Source of the DNA: Sphingorhabdus sp. Alg239-R122
Lineage (GTDB): Bacteria > Pseudomonadota > Alphaproteobacteria > Sphingomonadales > Sphingomonadaceae
Reading direction: 5' to 3'
Length of the DNA: 64,000 nucleotides
Assembly: GCF_900537065.1 (NCBI RefSeq)
Contig: NZ_UNRC01000001.1
Coordinates: forward strand, 186,001 to 250,000
Shown here: piece after piece, positions 8,925 to 17,335 of the stretch
Layout: every line of letters begins with the position of its first letter
How positions within the stretch are numbered: position 1 is the stretch's first letter
Translations under genes and position numbers: made by a program
Notes under the pieces: model-generated
Database searches by the model: none
What the model was told of the DNA's origin: nothing
What the model saw: only the letters and a program-made list of their open reading frames with translations

Positions 8925-10196
8925 ATGCCAATTTCACTGAAAATGCCCGCGCTTTCCCCCACCATGGAAGAAGGAACACTGGCCAAGTGGCTGGTCAAGG
9001 AGGGCGATGAAGTGTCTTCGGGGGATTTGCTAGCGGAAATCGAGACTGACAAAGCCACGATGGAGTTCGAAGCAGTCGATGAAGGTACGATTGCCAAAAT
9101 CCTGATAGCCGAAGGTACAGACAATGTGAAGGTCGGCGAGGTTATAGCCGTTATAGCCGAAGAAGGTGAGAGCGCCGAAGATGCCGCAAATGTGGTCGAT
9201 AGTGACGCCGGTGCAGCATCTGAGCCTGTTACGGCAGAAGAGCCCGCTGCACCTGCAGCCGCGCCAGAACCAACACCGGCTCCAACGCCAGCGCAACCCG
9301 CTGCATCGGGAGGCCGCGTCAAGGCCAGCCCATTGGCGCGGCGGATTGCCGGACAAAATGGTGTAGACCTTTCCGGCATCACTGGCACTGGCCCCGGCGG
9401 ACGGATTATCAAAGCAGATGTTGAAGGCAAAAGTGCAAGCACGCCAGCGCCGAGCGCAGCGGCCGATACATCGGCGCCTGCCGCGACGTCTGCGTTTGAA
9501 ACCACAATCCCGCACGAGATCGAAAAACTCAGCAATATGCGCAAGACAATTGCGCGCCGCCTGACCGAAGCGAAGCAGACTATTCCGCATATTTACCTGA
9601 CCGTCGATATCCAGCTGGATGCACTGCTAAAGCTGCGCAGTGAGCTTAATGCTGCACTTGCACCACGCGAGATCAAACTGTCGGTCAATGATATGCTGAT
9701 CAAAGCACTGGCCATGGCGCTCACACAGACGCCGAAATGCAATGTATCCTTTGCGGGCGATCAGTTGATCAGCTACCAGCGCGCCGATATTTCGGTGGCG
9801 GTCAGCATTCCGAATGGCCTGATTACGCCGATTATCGAAGGCGCTGACAGCAAATCACTTTCTGCCATTGCCGTGGAAATGAAGGAGCTTGCGGGCCGCG
9901 CCAAGGAAGGCAAGCTGCAACCGCATGAATATCAGGGCGGCACGGCGAGCATTTCCAATATGGGTATGTTCGGCATTAAGCAGTTTGACGCGGTCATCAA
10001 TCCGCCGCAAGGCATGATCCTGGCAGTCGGCGCAGGCGAGAAGCGTCCGCATGTGATTGATGACAGCCTGCAGATTGCCACCATCATGAGCGCGACCGGC
10101 AGCTTCGACCACCGCGCCATCGACGGCGCAGACGGTGCCCAGCTCATGAAAACGCTCAAAGAGCTGGTGGAGAACCCTTTGGGGTTGGTAGCTTAA
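8925..10196 (+). CDS. pdhC: Pyruvate dehydrogenase E2, dihydrolipoamide acetyltransferase
   Basis: A 423-residue E2 core subunit of the pyruvate dehydrogenase complex that transfers acetyl groups from lipoyl-lysine to CoA. One N-terminal lipoyl domain (1-77) carries the lipoylated Lys43 in ETDKATMEF. An Ala/Pro-rich flexible linker follows, then the peripheral subunit-binding domain ([20 protein letters not shown], about 130-165), a second Ala/Pro/Ser linker, and the catalytic domain with HRAIDG (His396, Asp400). ATG 8925 has AGGAG 12 bases upstream; a TTG further upstream is less likely. The lpd gene follows after about 30 bases, giving an E2-E3 pair. The E1 genes are not in the window. Confidence 0.95.
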   Translation: MPISLKMPALSPTMEEGTLAKWLVKEGDEVSSGDLLAEIETDKATMEFEAVDEGTIAKILIAEGTDNVKVGEVIAVIAEEGESAEDAANVVDSDAGAASEPVTAEEPAAPAAAPEPTPAPTPAQPAASGGRVKASPLARRIAGQNGVDLSGITGTGPGGRIIKADVEGKSASTPAPSAAADTSAPAATSAFETTIPHEIEKLSNMRKTIARRLTEAKQTIPHIYLTVDIQLDALLKLRSELNAALAPREIKLSVNDMLIKALAMALTQTPKCNVSFAGDQLISYQRADISVAVSIPNGLITPIIEGADSKSLSAIAVEMKELAGRAKEGKLQPHEYQGGTASISNMGMFGIKQFDAVINPPQGMILAVGAGEKRPHVIDDSLQIATIMSATGSFDHRAIDGADGAQLMKTLKELVENPLGLVA

Positions 10197-10227
10197 ATAT
10201 AATAATTTAATAACTTAAGAGGCGTAT

Positions 10228-11622
10228 ATGGCTAACTCATACGATCTAATCGTTCTTGGCTCCGGCCCTGGCGGCTATGTGGCCGCAATACGCGCGGCGC
10301 AATTGGGCCTTAAAACCGCGATTGTAGAGCGTGAAAATCTGGGCGGGATTTGCCTCAACTGGGGTTGTATTCCGACCAAAGCGCTGCTGCGTTCGGCGGA
10401 GATTTTTCATTTTATGCAGCATGCCAGGGATTATGGCCTTGCTGCAGAGAAGATCAGCGCTGATCTGGAAGCTGTCGTCAAACGCTCGCGCGGGGTGGCG
10501 AAACAGCTCAACCAGGGTGTCACGCACCTGATGAAAAAGAACAAGATTGCTGTGTATATGGGCGATGGCAAGCTTATGGGTAAAGGCAAACTCTCCGTCA
10601 CAAAGGACGGTAAGACAGAGGAGCTGACCGCCAAGGATATCATTATCGCCACGGGCGCGCGGGCCCGTGACCTGCCGTTTGCGCCTGCCGATGGCAAGCG
10701 TATCTGGACATACCGCACAGCCATGACACCGCCGGAAATGCCCAAAAAGCTGCTGGTCATTGGCTCCGGCGCGATCGGTATCGAGTTTGCGAGCTTTTAT
10801 AATGACATGGGCTGCGATGTAACCGTGGTTGAAATGATGGACCGGATTGTGCCCGTTGAGGATGCCGAAGTGTCCGCTTTCCTTGAAAAGTCACTCAAAA
10901 AGCAAGGCATGACCATCCATATTTCTGCAGGTCTTGAGAAGCTGGAAAATACCGGTAAAGGCGTAAAAGCCGCGATCAAGGGCAAGGATGGCAAGGCCAC
11001 ATCTACCGAATTCACCCATGCCATTGTCGCTATCGGCATTGTCCCCAATACCGAAGATATCGGGTTGGAAGCACTCGGCATCAAAACCGATCGCGGGCAT
11101 ATTGTTACCAATGGCATGTGCCAGACGAGTGCCGCGAATATCTATGCGATTGGCGATGTGACGCAGCCACCATGGCTGGCGCACAAGGCAAGCCATGAGG
11201 GCGTGATTGCAGTCGAAGCGATCGCCGGCGGCCATCCGCACGAGATGGACCCTCTCAATATCCCGGGCTGTACCTATTGCCACCCGCAAATCGCCTCTGT
11301 CGGCCTTACGGAGGCCAAAGCGAAAGAAGCGGGCTATGAGCTGAAAGTCGGCAATTTCCCCTTCATTGGCAATGGCAAGGCGATTGCACTTGGCGAAGCG
11401 GAAGGCTTCATCAAGACCGTATTTGACGCTAAGACTGGCGAACTGCTTGGCGCGCATATGATCGGCGCCGAAGTCACCGAACTGATCCAGGGCTACACTG
11501 TTGGCAAAACGCTGGAAACAACTGAGGAAGAACTCGGCAACACCGTCTTCCCGCATCCGACATTAAGCGAAATGATGCACGAAAGCGTACTCAGCGCTTA
11601 CGGGAAGGCATTACATATCTAA
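10228..11622 (+). CDS. lpdA: Dihydrolipoamide dehydrogenase (E3)
   Basis: A 464-residue FAD flavoprotein that reoxidises dihydrolipoyl groups of 2-oxoacid dehydrogenase complexes using NAD+. The FAD-binding loop is GSGPGGYVAA (11-20). The redox disulfide is GGICLNWGCIPTK (Cys42, Cys47). The NAD-binding loop is GSGAIGIEFASFY, and a second FAD motif reads IYAIGDV. The C-terminal dimerisation domain ends with HPTLSE (His443, Glu448, the catalytic dyad). It follows pdhC in a probable operon, with AAGAGGCG upstream of its ATG. The aminotransferase gene follows after 15 bases. Because the E3 sits with pdhC, the pyruvate complex is the expected partner. Confidence 0.96.
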   Translation: MANSYDLIVLGSGPGGYVAAIRAAQLGLKTAIVERENLGGICLNWGCIPTKALLRSAEIFHFMQHARDYGLAAEKISADLEAVVKRSRGVAKQLNQGVTHLMKKNKIAVYMGDGKLMGKGKLSVTKDGKTEELTAKDIIIATGARARDLPFAPADGKRIWTYRTAMTPPEMPKKLLVIGSGAIGIEFASFYNDMGCDVTVVEMMDRIVPVEDAEVSAFLEKSLKKQGMTIHISAGLEKLENTGKGVKAAIKGKDGKATSTEFTHAIVAIGIVPNTEDIGLEALGIKTDRGHIVTNGMCQTSAANIYAIGDVTQPPWLAHKASHEGVIAVEAIAGGHPHEMDPLNIPGCTYCHPQIASVGLTEAKAKEAGYELKVGNFPFIGNGKAIALGEAEGFIKTVFDAKTGELLGAHMIGAEVTELIQGYTVGKTLETTEEELGNTVFPHPTLSEMMHESVLSAYGKALHI

Positions 11623-11637
11623 AAAGAAGGAGGCGAT

Positions 11638-12558
11638 ATGGCCAAAGGCACACATGATTTTACGCCGAATGATCGTAACCAGTCGGTATTAATCAATGTA
11701 AATGGTGATATTGTTCCGCGCGCGGACGCCGTGGTGTCTGTGTTCGACAGTGGATTCATGCTGGGCGACGGTGTGTGGGAAGGGCTGCGCGTCCATAAGG
11801 GCCGCATTGCGTTTCTGGACGCGCATATGGACCGTTTGTGGGAAGGCGCCAAAGCCATCGACATGGATGTCGGCATATCGTGCGCGACGATGGTGAAGCG
11901 GCTATACGATACGCTGACCGCCAATGGTATGGATGGCGATACAGATGGCGTGCACATCCGCTTGATGGTGACGCGCGGCATCCGCTCGACACCCTATCAG
12001 GACCCGCGTGTGGTGATATCGGACGCGACTATTGTCATCATTCCGGAATATAAAGACCCGCTACCCGTCATGATTGAAAGTGGGGTGACGTTGTTCACCG
12101 TGCATGTGCGCCGCGGTGACCCCGCAGTACAGGACCCGAAGCTTAACAGCCATTCCAAGCTCAACTGTATCACTGCCTGTATTCAGGCGGCAAAGGCAGG
12201 CGCGAACGAGGCGTTGATGCTCGACCCACAGGGTTTTGTCGCGACCTGCAACAGTACGCATTTCTTTATAGTCCGTAAGGGCGAAGTATGGACCTCGACA
12301 GGGGATTATTGCCTTGGCGGGATTACGCGGCGCAATGTCATCGAAATCTGCCGTGAAAATGACATTCCAGTGTTTGAGAAGAACTTCTCCCTGACCGATG
12401 TCTATGGCGCGGATGAAGCCTTTATCACCGGCACGTTTGCAGGCGTTGTACCCGCAACTGAAGTTGATGGCAGGGTGCTGACTAAGGGCAGGGGGCCGAT
12501 GGTGGAACGCCTGCAGGAACTGTACAAGGCGCGGATCGAAAAAGACATCGCATCATGA
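11638..12558 (+). CDS. Class IV PLP-dependent aminotransferase (BCAT-like)
   Basis: A 306-residue fold-type IV PLP enzyme related to branched-chain and D-amino-acid aminotransferases. It shows SVFDSGFMLGDGVWEGLRV near the N-terminus. The PLP-binding Lys lies in KLNSHSKLN (about residue 170), followed by NEALMLDPQGFVATCNSTHFF and a late TGTFAGVVPATEVDGR. The substrate cannot be set from sequence; ilvE is possible but should not be assumed. AAGGAGG stands 8 bases before the ATG, 15 bases after lpdA. It overlaps the sulfotransferase-like gene by 4 bases (ATGA), so the two are translationally coupled. A plant family of BCAT-like proteins fuses the same two domains, which supports joint function. 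Confidence 0.85.
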   Translation: MAKGTHDFTPNDRNQSVLINVNGDIVPRADAVVSVFDSGFMLGDGVWEGLRVHKGRIAFLDAHMDRLWEGAKAIDMDVGISCATMVKRLYDTLTANGMDGDTDGVHIRLMVTRGIRSTPYQDPRVVISDATIVIIPEYKDPLPVMIESGVTLFTVHVRRGDPAVQDPKLNSHSKLNCITACIQAAKAGANEALMLDPQGFVATCNSTHFFIVRKGEVWTSTGDYCLGGITRRNVIEICRENDIPVFEKNFSLTDVYGADEAFITGTFAGVVPATEVDGRVLTKGRGPMVERLQELYKARIEKDIAS

Positions 12559-13316
12559 CACAACAGGGCATGACACAAAAAACAGTCCGCATTGCCATGT
12601 GGTCAGGGCCGCGCAATATCTCAACCGCAATGATGCGCAGTTTTGGTGCGCGTAAGGATACCTGTGTCAGCGATGAACCATTTTATGGTGCATACCTGAA
12701 GCAGACTGGCATCAAACAACCCATGTTCCGCGAAATTATTGAGGATATGGATTGCAACTGGCAAACAGTGCATGCCGCCATGAATGGCGCTTTGCCTGAA
12801 GGCGGCAAGTCTATATGGTATCAAAAACACATGCCATTTCAAATGACAGGTCCGTACTCGATCCTTGATTTTCCCAAGCATCGGCACGCTTTCCTGATCC
12901 GTGATCCAGCCTATGTCATTGCCAGCTATGCCGCCAAACGGATTGAGGTCAGTGCATCCGATCTAGGCTATGAAAAGCAGTGGGATTATGTCCAATATTG
13001 CTGTGACAGGGATGGCGAAGTTCCGGCTATTTTTGATTCAGTTGATATACTTGCAGAGCCCGAAGCAATGCTGTGCCTGCTATGCCAGAAACTGGGTATT
13101 CCATGGGATTCAGCCATGCTGAACTGGAAAGCTGGATATCGCGATACGGACGGTATCTGGGCAAGTCACTGGTATAACCAGGTTATCGAGACAACTGGCT
13201 TTTCCCCTGGCGTGAGCAAGCCGCCAGTGCTGGATAGCGCGCAGCAGAAGATCAATGCTGAATGCCAACCTTTCTATGAAAAAATGGCGCTTTTGAAAAT
13301 GGCAGCGGCAGCTTGA
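12555..13316 (+). CDS. Sulfotransferase-like P-loop protein
   Basis: A 253-residue cytosolic protein. Near the N-terminus, RIAMWSGPRNISTAMMRSFGARKDT is shaped like the 5'-phosphosulfate loop of PAPS-dependent sulfotransferases (residues about 11-30). AFLIRDPAYVIASY corresponds to the 3'-phosphate-binding RxP...S region. Two Cys pairs (QYCCDRDGE, MLCLLCQKLGI) are unusual but may be structural. No acceptor can be named, and catalytic activity as a sulfotransferase is an inference from the loop. ATG 12555 overlaps the stop of the aminotransferase; ATG 12570 is an alternative. It is probably the last gene of a pdhC-lpd-aminotransferase-sulfotransferase operon. Confidence 0.75.
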   Translation: MTQQGMTQKTVRIAMWSGPRNISTAMMRSFGARKDTCVSDEPFYGAYLKQTGIKQPMFREIIEDMDCNWQTVHAAMNGALPEGGKSIWYQKHMPFQMTGPYSILDFPKHRHAFLIRDPAYVIASYAAKRIEVSASDLGYEKQWDYVQYCCDRDGEVPAIFDSVDILAEPEAMLCLLCQKLGIPWDSAMLNWKAGYRDTDGIWASHWYNQVIETTGFSPGVSKPPVLDSAQQKINAECQPFYEKMALLKMAAAA

Positions 13317-13326
13317 TCGGTTAGTC

Positions 13327-13355
13327 TTGGCAAATTGTGAAATTGCCGATAATGT
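13327..13355 (+). promoter_or_regulatory. Sigma-70-like promoter for the small secreted protein
   Basis: TTGGCA and TAATGT are separated by exactly 17 bases, about 39 bases before the start codon of the next gene. Spacing and hexamers are close to the vegetative consensus. Confidence 0.5.
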
Positions 13356-13393
13356 GGTAACATCTCTCAGGATATAGTTTGTCTGGGGAACTT

Positions 13394-13738
13394 ATGATGC
13401 ACGTGTCACTGGTTTTGGCTCTTTTACTGACGTTTGTGCAGGGTGATACGTTTGATAAGGCACGCAAAGCCTATTCGAACTGCATAATTGACGCCATGCA
13501 TGCGCAGCTGGAAAGCGAAGGCACCAAGGAAGTGTTTCAGACAGAAGCGAATGCGAAATGTACTGCACAACGCGCGAAATATCGCGAGGCGATCATCACG
13601 GAAGAGCTGAAATATGGAGCAAGCCGCAAGGAAGCTGAGGAATATGCGGACGAAGAAGCCGAAGGTTTGCTTGCTGGCTGGGTGGATGGGTTCAATGACT
13701 ATAAAGCCACGAATACGCGACCCACGAAAGAAAGGTAG
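13394..13738 (+). CDS. Small secreted protein of unknown function
   Basis: 114 residues, not recognised. The start region (MMHVSLVLALLLTFVQGD) looks like a short signal peptide with cleavage near residue 18. The mature part is hydrophilic, helical and Glu/Ala/Lys-rich, with two Cys (SNCIID and NAKCTAQ, about 30 residues apart) that could form a disulfide in the periplasm. GGGGA lies just upstream, giving good spacing to either ATG 13394 or the adjacent ATG 13397. It has its own promoter-like sequence and converges on the PilZ gene. Product and function unknown. Confidence 0.6.
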   Translation: MMHVSLVLALLLTFVQGDTFDKARKAYSNCIIDAMHAQLESEGTKEVFQTEANAKCTAQRAKYREAIITEELKYGASRKEAEEYADEEAEGLLAGWVDGFNDYKATNTRPTKER

Positions 13739-13768
13739 TACCGCCTTCGGCGAGTTTAAGCGTTTCGG

Positions 13769-14113
13769 TTAACAGGCGGCCTTTTGGTGCCTTCCATTCA
13801 CATATTGAATGATATGATCGAAAACGGCCGGGTGCAGTGGGGCTATGAACATGGCTCCATAACGGTCGCCTTCAATCCATTTGATCTCTGCTTCCAGCGC
13901 TTCAAGCCCCGGGATCCTGAGATTAACTCGTGTACCGAGATTGAACTTGAACGGATGTTCCACCCGGAAACCGAGCTGTGAAATATCAGTCAGACGTGTC
14001 TTGTAATAGGAATATCCGAACTGCCTGATTTCCGCAGAAATCTCGACATCCGCACGGATCGCTGCCCGGCGGCTGGTAAATGGATCATCTTTTCGTCTGT
14101 CAATATGCAGCAT
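13769..14113 (-). CDS. PilZ domain protein
   Basis: A 114-residue stand-alone PilZ domain, a family that often binds cyclic di-GMP. An RRAAIRADVEI stretch (about residues 15-25) stands in the place of the RxxxR motif. It is followed by LTDISQLGFRVEHP, matching the D/NxSxxG element. The usual beta-barrel pattern continues (VNLRIPGLEALEAEIKWIEGDRYGAMF). It could therefore act as a c-di-GMP receptor for motility, envelope or exopolysaccharide control, but no target gene is adjacent. It is transcribed away from the AT-rich gap that precedes the radical SAM genes. Confidence 0.8.
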   Translation of the reverse strand: MLHIDRRKDDPFTSRRAAIRADVEISAEIRQFGYSYYKTRLTDISQLGFRVEHPFKFNLGTRVNLRIPGLEALEAEIKWIEGDRYGAMFIAPLHPAVFDHIIQYVNGRHQKAAC

Positions 14114-14487
14114 TACGTGGTTCGTCCTGGAAATCTGGTCAGATTGATCTATGCTACAAAGACCCTAAAAAACTGTTACGCAATATCGATTTTTTATATT
14201 TTAATGTAAATATTGATAAATGGATTTATATATCCATACTGAAATGATTTCATATAAAATAAGTTCAGTTGAACATTTAGATTTTTTATATAATATATTG
14301 TAGAGTTCTCGTTTTTTCAAAAATTAACATGACGTCTATTTTATACAATCATTTCATAAAATTTACATTTATACACTTGTAAATAGAAGATTGGTATCAA
14401 TTAAAAATATTATAATAATACATTGAAGAACCAACATCGGATCGCCGGTCGCATTTAGAGTTAATTTGGATTGCGGGCGATTTGAAC
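14114..14487. other. Very AT-rich gap with inverted repeat and TATAAT
   Basis: 374 bases without a gene. The line 14281-14340 is about 20% GC by hand count, far below its surroundings. It holds an inverted repeat, ATTTACA-N10-TGTAAAT (14361-14384), and a perfect TATAAT at 14411-14416 without a convincing -35. It also has several A/T runs and a GGAT/ATCC palindrome near 14221-14236. It is the upstream region of both the PilZ gene and the radical SAM unit and probably contains their promoters. The composition would suit binding by nucleoid proteins that silence acquired DNA. Confidence 0.5.
14361..14384. repeat. Inverted repeat, possible operator of the radical SAM unit
   Basis: Perfect 7-bp arms ATTTACA and TGTAAAT separated by 10 bases, lying just upstream of a TATAAT box and about 100 bases before the first radical SAM gene. 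Size and position suit a dimeric repressor or activator site. No regulator gene is adjacent. Confidence 0.3.
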
Positions 14488-15555
14488 ATGCATTTATCTG
14501 ACATATTGAAAATACGTTCCCAACCTGGAGCAGGTATTTCCATTGGTTTGACCAGAAAATGCCCTCTGAGCTGTGCTCATTGCTCTACAAATTCATCACT
14601 GCAAAGCGAAGAATATCCGGAAGACAGGTTCGTCCGTTTCGTTGGTACATTTTCTCCGCAGCACCACCCAGAAATCATGGCCCTTTCAGGCGGAGAAGCC
14701 CTTCTTCGGCCAAAACTGATAATGAAACTGGCAAAGATGGCGCGCAGGGCAGGAACAAGCAGCTCTGTATTGTCTGGACTGTTCTTTGCCAGACATCCAA
14801 CAATACCCGCTAATATTGAACGTGCCATTCGTAGTGTTGATCACTTCTCCGTAAGTACGGACGCTTATCATGAGCAGGAAATCCATAGAGACCTGGTTTT
14901 GAAAACACTTGATACGGTGTTGTCTTATGGAACTGATGTCAGCGTACATCTGGTTGGAGCAAATGAAGATGATCCGTTCATTGCGGACGCTACTGCCGAT
15001 ATACAGCAACGTTTTGGGGATGACGTCCCCATTTTAGTCAACCTTCTGGAACCTTTTGGTAGGGCAAGGAAATGGTTTTCCAAAGCCGTACCAGAGGAGC
15101 AGGAGCAGATTAAGGCAAGCCCCTGCCATATGGCTGCATGGCCTGTCATGTCTTATGACGGTACAATCGTGGCTTGCGGTAACGATGATGTGATAGAAAA
15201 ACTTCCTGATCACCTTGTTCTTGGTCATGCGATGACAGACAGCTGGCAAACAATTAGTGAAAGAAGCGCTTCATCATGCACATTACGTGCAATCCGGCTT
15301 TATGGACCGGAATTTACGGTGAACCGGTTTTCGAGCCAAAAACCTGACTGTACAGGATATTGTGACACTTGCATCAACATGCAGCCAACCCGCGACTTTG
15401 GCAAAAACCTGAATAAGCACATGACATCTCCTTCGATCCGTCTTCTGGAGGACACTGTGGCCGTCTTGCGTCTAGAGGCAGGTGCGGAGGCATTTGCTCG
15501 TTCAGAGGGTACAGCCAAATTTTCTGACCTGGTTTCATTGGGAAGGGATGGCTAA
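14488..15555 (+). CDS. Radical SAM protein with SPASM/twitch-like Cys-rich C-terminus (first of pair)
   Basis: A 355-residue radical S-adenosylmethionine enzyme. Cys25, Cys29 and Cys32 (CPLSCAHC) bind the catalytic 4Fe-4S cluster. LSGGEALL (66-73) is the SAM-binding GGE motif, and SVSTDAYH (121-128) follows. The C-terminal part carries Cys213, Cys230, Cys264, Cys288, Cys292 and Cys295, spaced like an auxiliary cluster domain found in peptide-modifying enzymes. No N-terminal leader-peptide recognition (PqqD-like) domain is present. ATG 14488 was chosen over a TTG two codons earlier; there is only a weak GCGGGCG upstream. It overlaps the next gene by one base (TAATG). The two enzymes share YDGxxxACxNxDVI and STDA(Y/F)H, so they are paralogues. 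Substrate inferred, not shown, to be the peptide encoded two genes downstream. Confidence 0.85.
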   Translation: MHLSDILKIRSQPGAGISIGLTRKCPLSCAHCSTNSSLQSEEYPEDRFVRFVGTFSPQHHPEIMALSGGEALLRPKLIMKLAKMARRAGTSSSVLSGLFFARHPTIPANIERAIRSVDHFSVSTDAYHEQEIHRDLVLKTLDTVLSYGTDVSVHLVGANEDDPFIADATADIQQRFGDDVPILVNLLEPFGRARKWFSKAVPEEQEQIKASPCHMAAWPVMSYDGTIVACGNDDVIEKLPDHLVLGHAMTDSWQTISERSASSCTLRAIRLYGPEFTVNRFSSQKPDCTGYCDTCINMQPTRDFGKNLNKHMTSPSIRLLEDTVAVLRLEAGAEAFARSEGTAKFSDLVSLGRDG

Positions 15556-16580
15556 TGCTTATAGAAAAAAATATTCATGGCAGGGCGATTCTCACCCATA
15601 GGGAACTCGAGGAAATCCGTCATACGGCAGACCGTTCGATGTTACTGTTCATTACCGACCGGTGTCCAGTCGGCTGTGCACATTGTTCAGTAGATTCGCG
15701 CATTGACAGCCCCAAAATCACTGACTTTGACCTGTTTGAGAGAATTGTCAGCTGGATAGCCAAAAAAGAACGCCTTGAGGTTGTGGCGATTTCAGGAGGA
15801 GAACCGTTTGTCGAGAAAAGGGCTTTGTTGCATGCCAGTGCCAGATTTCGTGACGCGAACAAGAAAATCGTTGTATTCACAAGTGGGGTATGGGCCAGTG
15901 CAAAACGTATTCCAGACTGGATAGACACAGTGTTGGGACGGGTGGATACAGTCTATCTAAGTACTGACGCATTCCATCAGGATGCAGTAGATGAAACAGC
16001 CTTTGCCCAAGCCGCTCAAACTGTGGTCAGTTCAAATTGCTGGTTAATAATTCAGGCACTGGATCAAGGCGAAGGAGAACAAAAAGCGGTTACATTGCTG
16101 CAGCGTGCTTTGGGGAATGATTACCGGCGCTTTGCTGAAATCAACATTACAAGGCCGCTGGACAATGGTCGCGGTGCAAATGTCTTTCACGTACCAAAAA
16201 GGCTTTCTCCGGAAGATATAGCGCCATGTCACCTGATACGAAATCCAATGATCAGATATGATGGTCGTGTTTCGGCCTGTTGTAACGAAGATGTCATCAT
16301 GGGGTTGGGCCCTGACCAATTGCGGTGCAGTGGCAATGAAGACGTGCAATTTGATCAAGCCATTGCTGATTTCAACTCAAATCCGATGTTAAATGTCGTT
16401 GGTGGTATCGGTCTTGGTCTACTAACCCAACACCCTGCTTTTTCGGCACTTACGGATGGACGGATAGCGTCAACCTGCGATTTATGCTGGAAGGCCCTAG
16501 ATATGTCGAAAACGGTATCGCGTGATGATCCGTTGCTCAACATCCTTGCAGCCTTGCCTGGAAAAGGGGAGGGACAATGA
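15555..16580 (+). CDS. Radical SAM protein (second of pair)
   Basis: A 341-residue radical SAM enzyme, paralogous to its upstream neighbour. The cluster-binding motif is CPVGCAHC (Cys37, Cys41, Cys44), followed by ISGGEPF and VYLSTDAFH. The C-terminal region has APCHLIRNP, then IRYDGRVSACCNEDVIMG and STCDLCW, a shorter set of Cys than in the first protein. This suggests a different auxiliary-cluster content, so the two may do different reactions on one substrate or work as a heterodimer. A 28-residue N-terminal segment precedes the core but does not look like a full peptide-recognition domain. The start overlaps the preceding stop by one base and its end overlaps the oxidase gene by four, implying strict co-expression. 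Confidence 0.85.
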   Translation: MLIEKNIHGRAILTHRELEEIRHTADRSMLLFITDRCPVGCAHCSVDSRIDSPKITDFDLFERIVSWIAKKERLEVVAISGGEPFVEKRALLHASARFRDANKKIVVFTSGVWASAKRIPDWIDTVLGRVDTVYLSTDAFHQDAVDETAFAQAAQTVVSSNCWLIIQALDQGEGEQKAVTLLQRALGNDYRRFAEINITRPLDNGRGANVFHVPKRLSPEDIAPCHLIRNPMIRYDGRVSACCNEDVIMGLGPDQLRCSGNEDVQFDQAIADFNSNPMLNVVGGIGLGLLTQHPAFSALTDGRIASTCDLCWKALDMSKTVSRDDPLLNILAALPGKGEGQ

Positions 16581-17296
16581 AGATGCAAAGCAGGACAAAC
16601 CGCATTTGCAGCAAGCTGGATGTTGTTGCCCCATATATGTTTCAGCAGGCCAGTAAGATTTGGGAACATCCGGATTTTACAGCTGTCTATCTAGGCTATC
16701 TGGAAAAAATGCATTCTGTCGTCCGGTCCGCAGTATCTCTTATGGATTGCGCTATAGATAAGGCTCGGCAAAATTATGAAACCAACCATGCAATTGAATT
16801 ATTTATAGAATATCTACTGCATCACCGCGAAGAAGAAAGAGGACATGATGTCTGGATTCTTGAAGATTACCATGTGGCAGGCGGTGACCCTGAGAACCTG
16901 AAATCCAAAATTCCCTCGGTGGAAGCGGCACATCTTGTTGGAGCCCAGTATTATTGGATCAATCACGCCCACCCCTTCTCAATCCTCGGGCACATGATGG
17001 CGCTTGAAGGATATCATCCTCCGCTCGGCTTTGCTCAGGGTCTGAGTGATAAATCTGGTCTGCCGATAGAAGCTTTTCGCGCCATCAAGCGGCATGAAAA
17101 ACTGGATATTGCGCATAAACGGGAATTGTTCGAATTTATCGATAACCTCGAACTTACAGATAACCATGAAAAACTAATTACCATGAGCGGACTGCATACA
17201 ATGCGCTGTGCTGCCGAACTGCTGGCAACGGTATCTCCGATCTCATGTGGGTCGCATAGCCAGGAAAGTTTCGAAAAGGGTATGCAATCAACATGA
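16577..17296 (+). CDS. Haem-oxygenase-fold iron-containing oxidase
   Basis: A 239-residue all-helical protein resembling the 'iron-containing redox enzyme' / haem-oxygenase-like family (relatives include CADD, TenA and PqqC folds). Candidate metal ligands are arranged as in that family: YLEKMHSVVRSAV (His46), HHREEERGHDVWILEDY (Glu86, His90), MALEGYHPP, and HEKLDIAHKRELFEF. Members use one or two irons, or none in PqqC, for oxidative chemistry on small substrates. The ATG overlaps the stop of the second radical SAM gene by four bases, so it belongs to the same message. Placed beside two radical SAM enzymes and a peptide, an oxidative finishing step comparable with PqqC is a reasonable inference. 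Product not known. Confidence 0.75.
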   Translation: MKMQSRTNRICSKLDVVAPYMFQQASKIWEHPDFTAVYLGYLEKMHSVVRSAVSLMDCAIDKARQNYETNHAIELFIEYLLHHREEERGHDVWILEDYHVAGGDPENLKSKIPSVEAAHLVGAQYYWINHAHPFSILGHMMALEGYHPPLGFAQGLSDKSGLPIEAFRAIKRHEKLDIAHKRELFEFIDNLELTDNHEKLITMSGLHTMRCAAELLATVSPISCGSHSQESFEKGMQST

Positions 17297-17335
17297 TCCG
17301 GCACCCAAATGCCGGTAACATACAGGAGATGAAAA

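Noticed and set aside
13700-14480. Search for a direct repeat of the tRNA-Ser 3' end at the far side of the radical SAM unit
   Set aside because: No copy of GGGATTCGAACCCAC or a clear part of it was seen by eye, so a recent integration is not shown.
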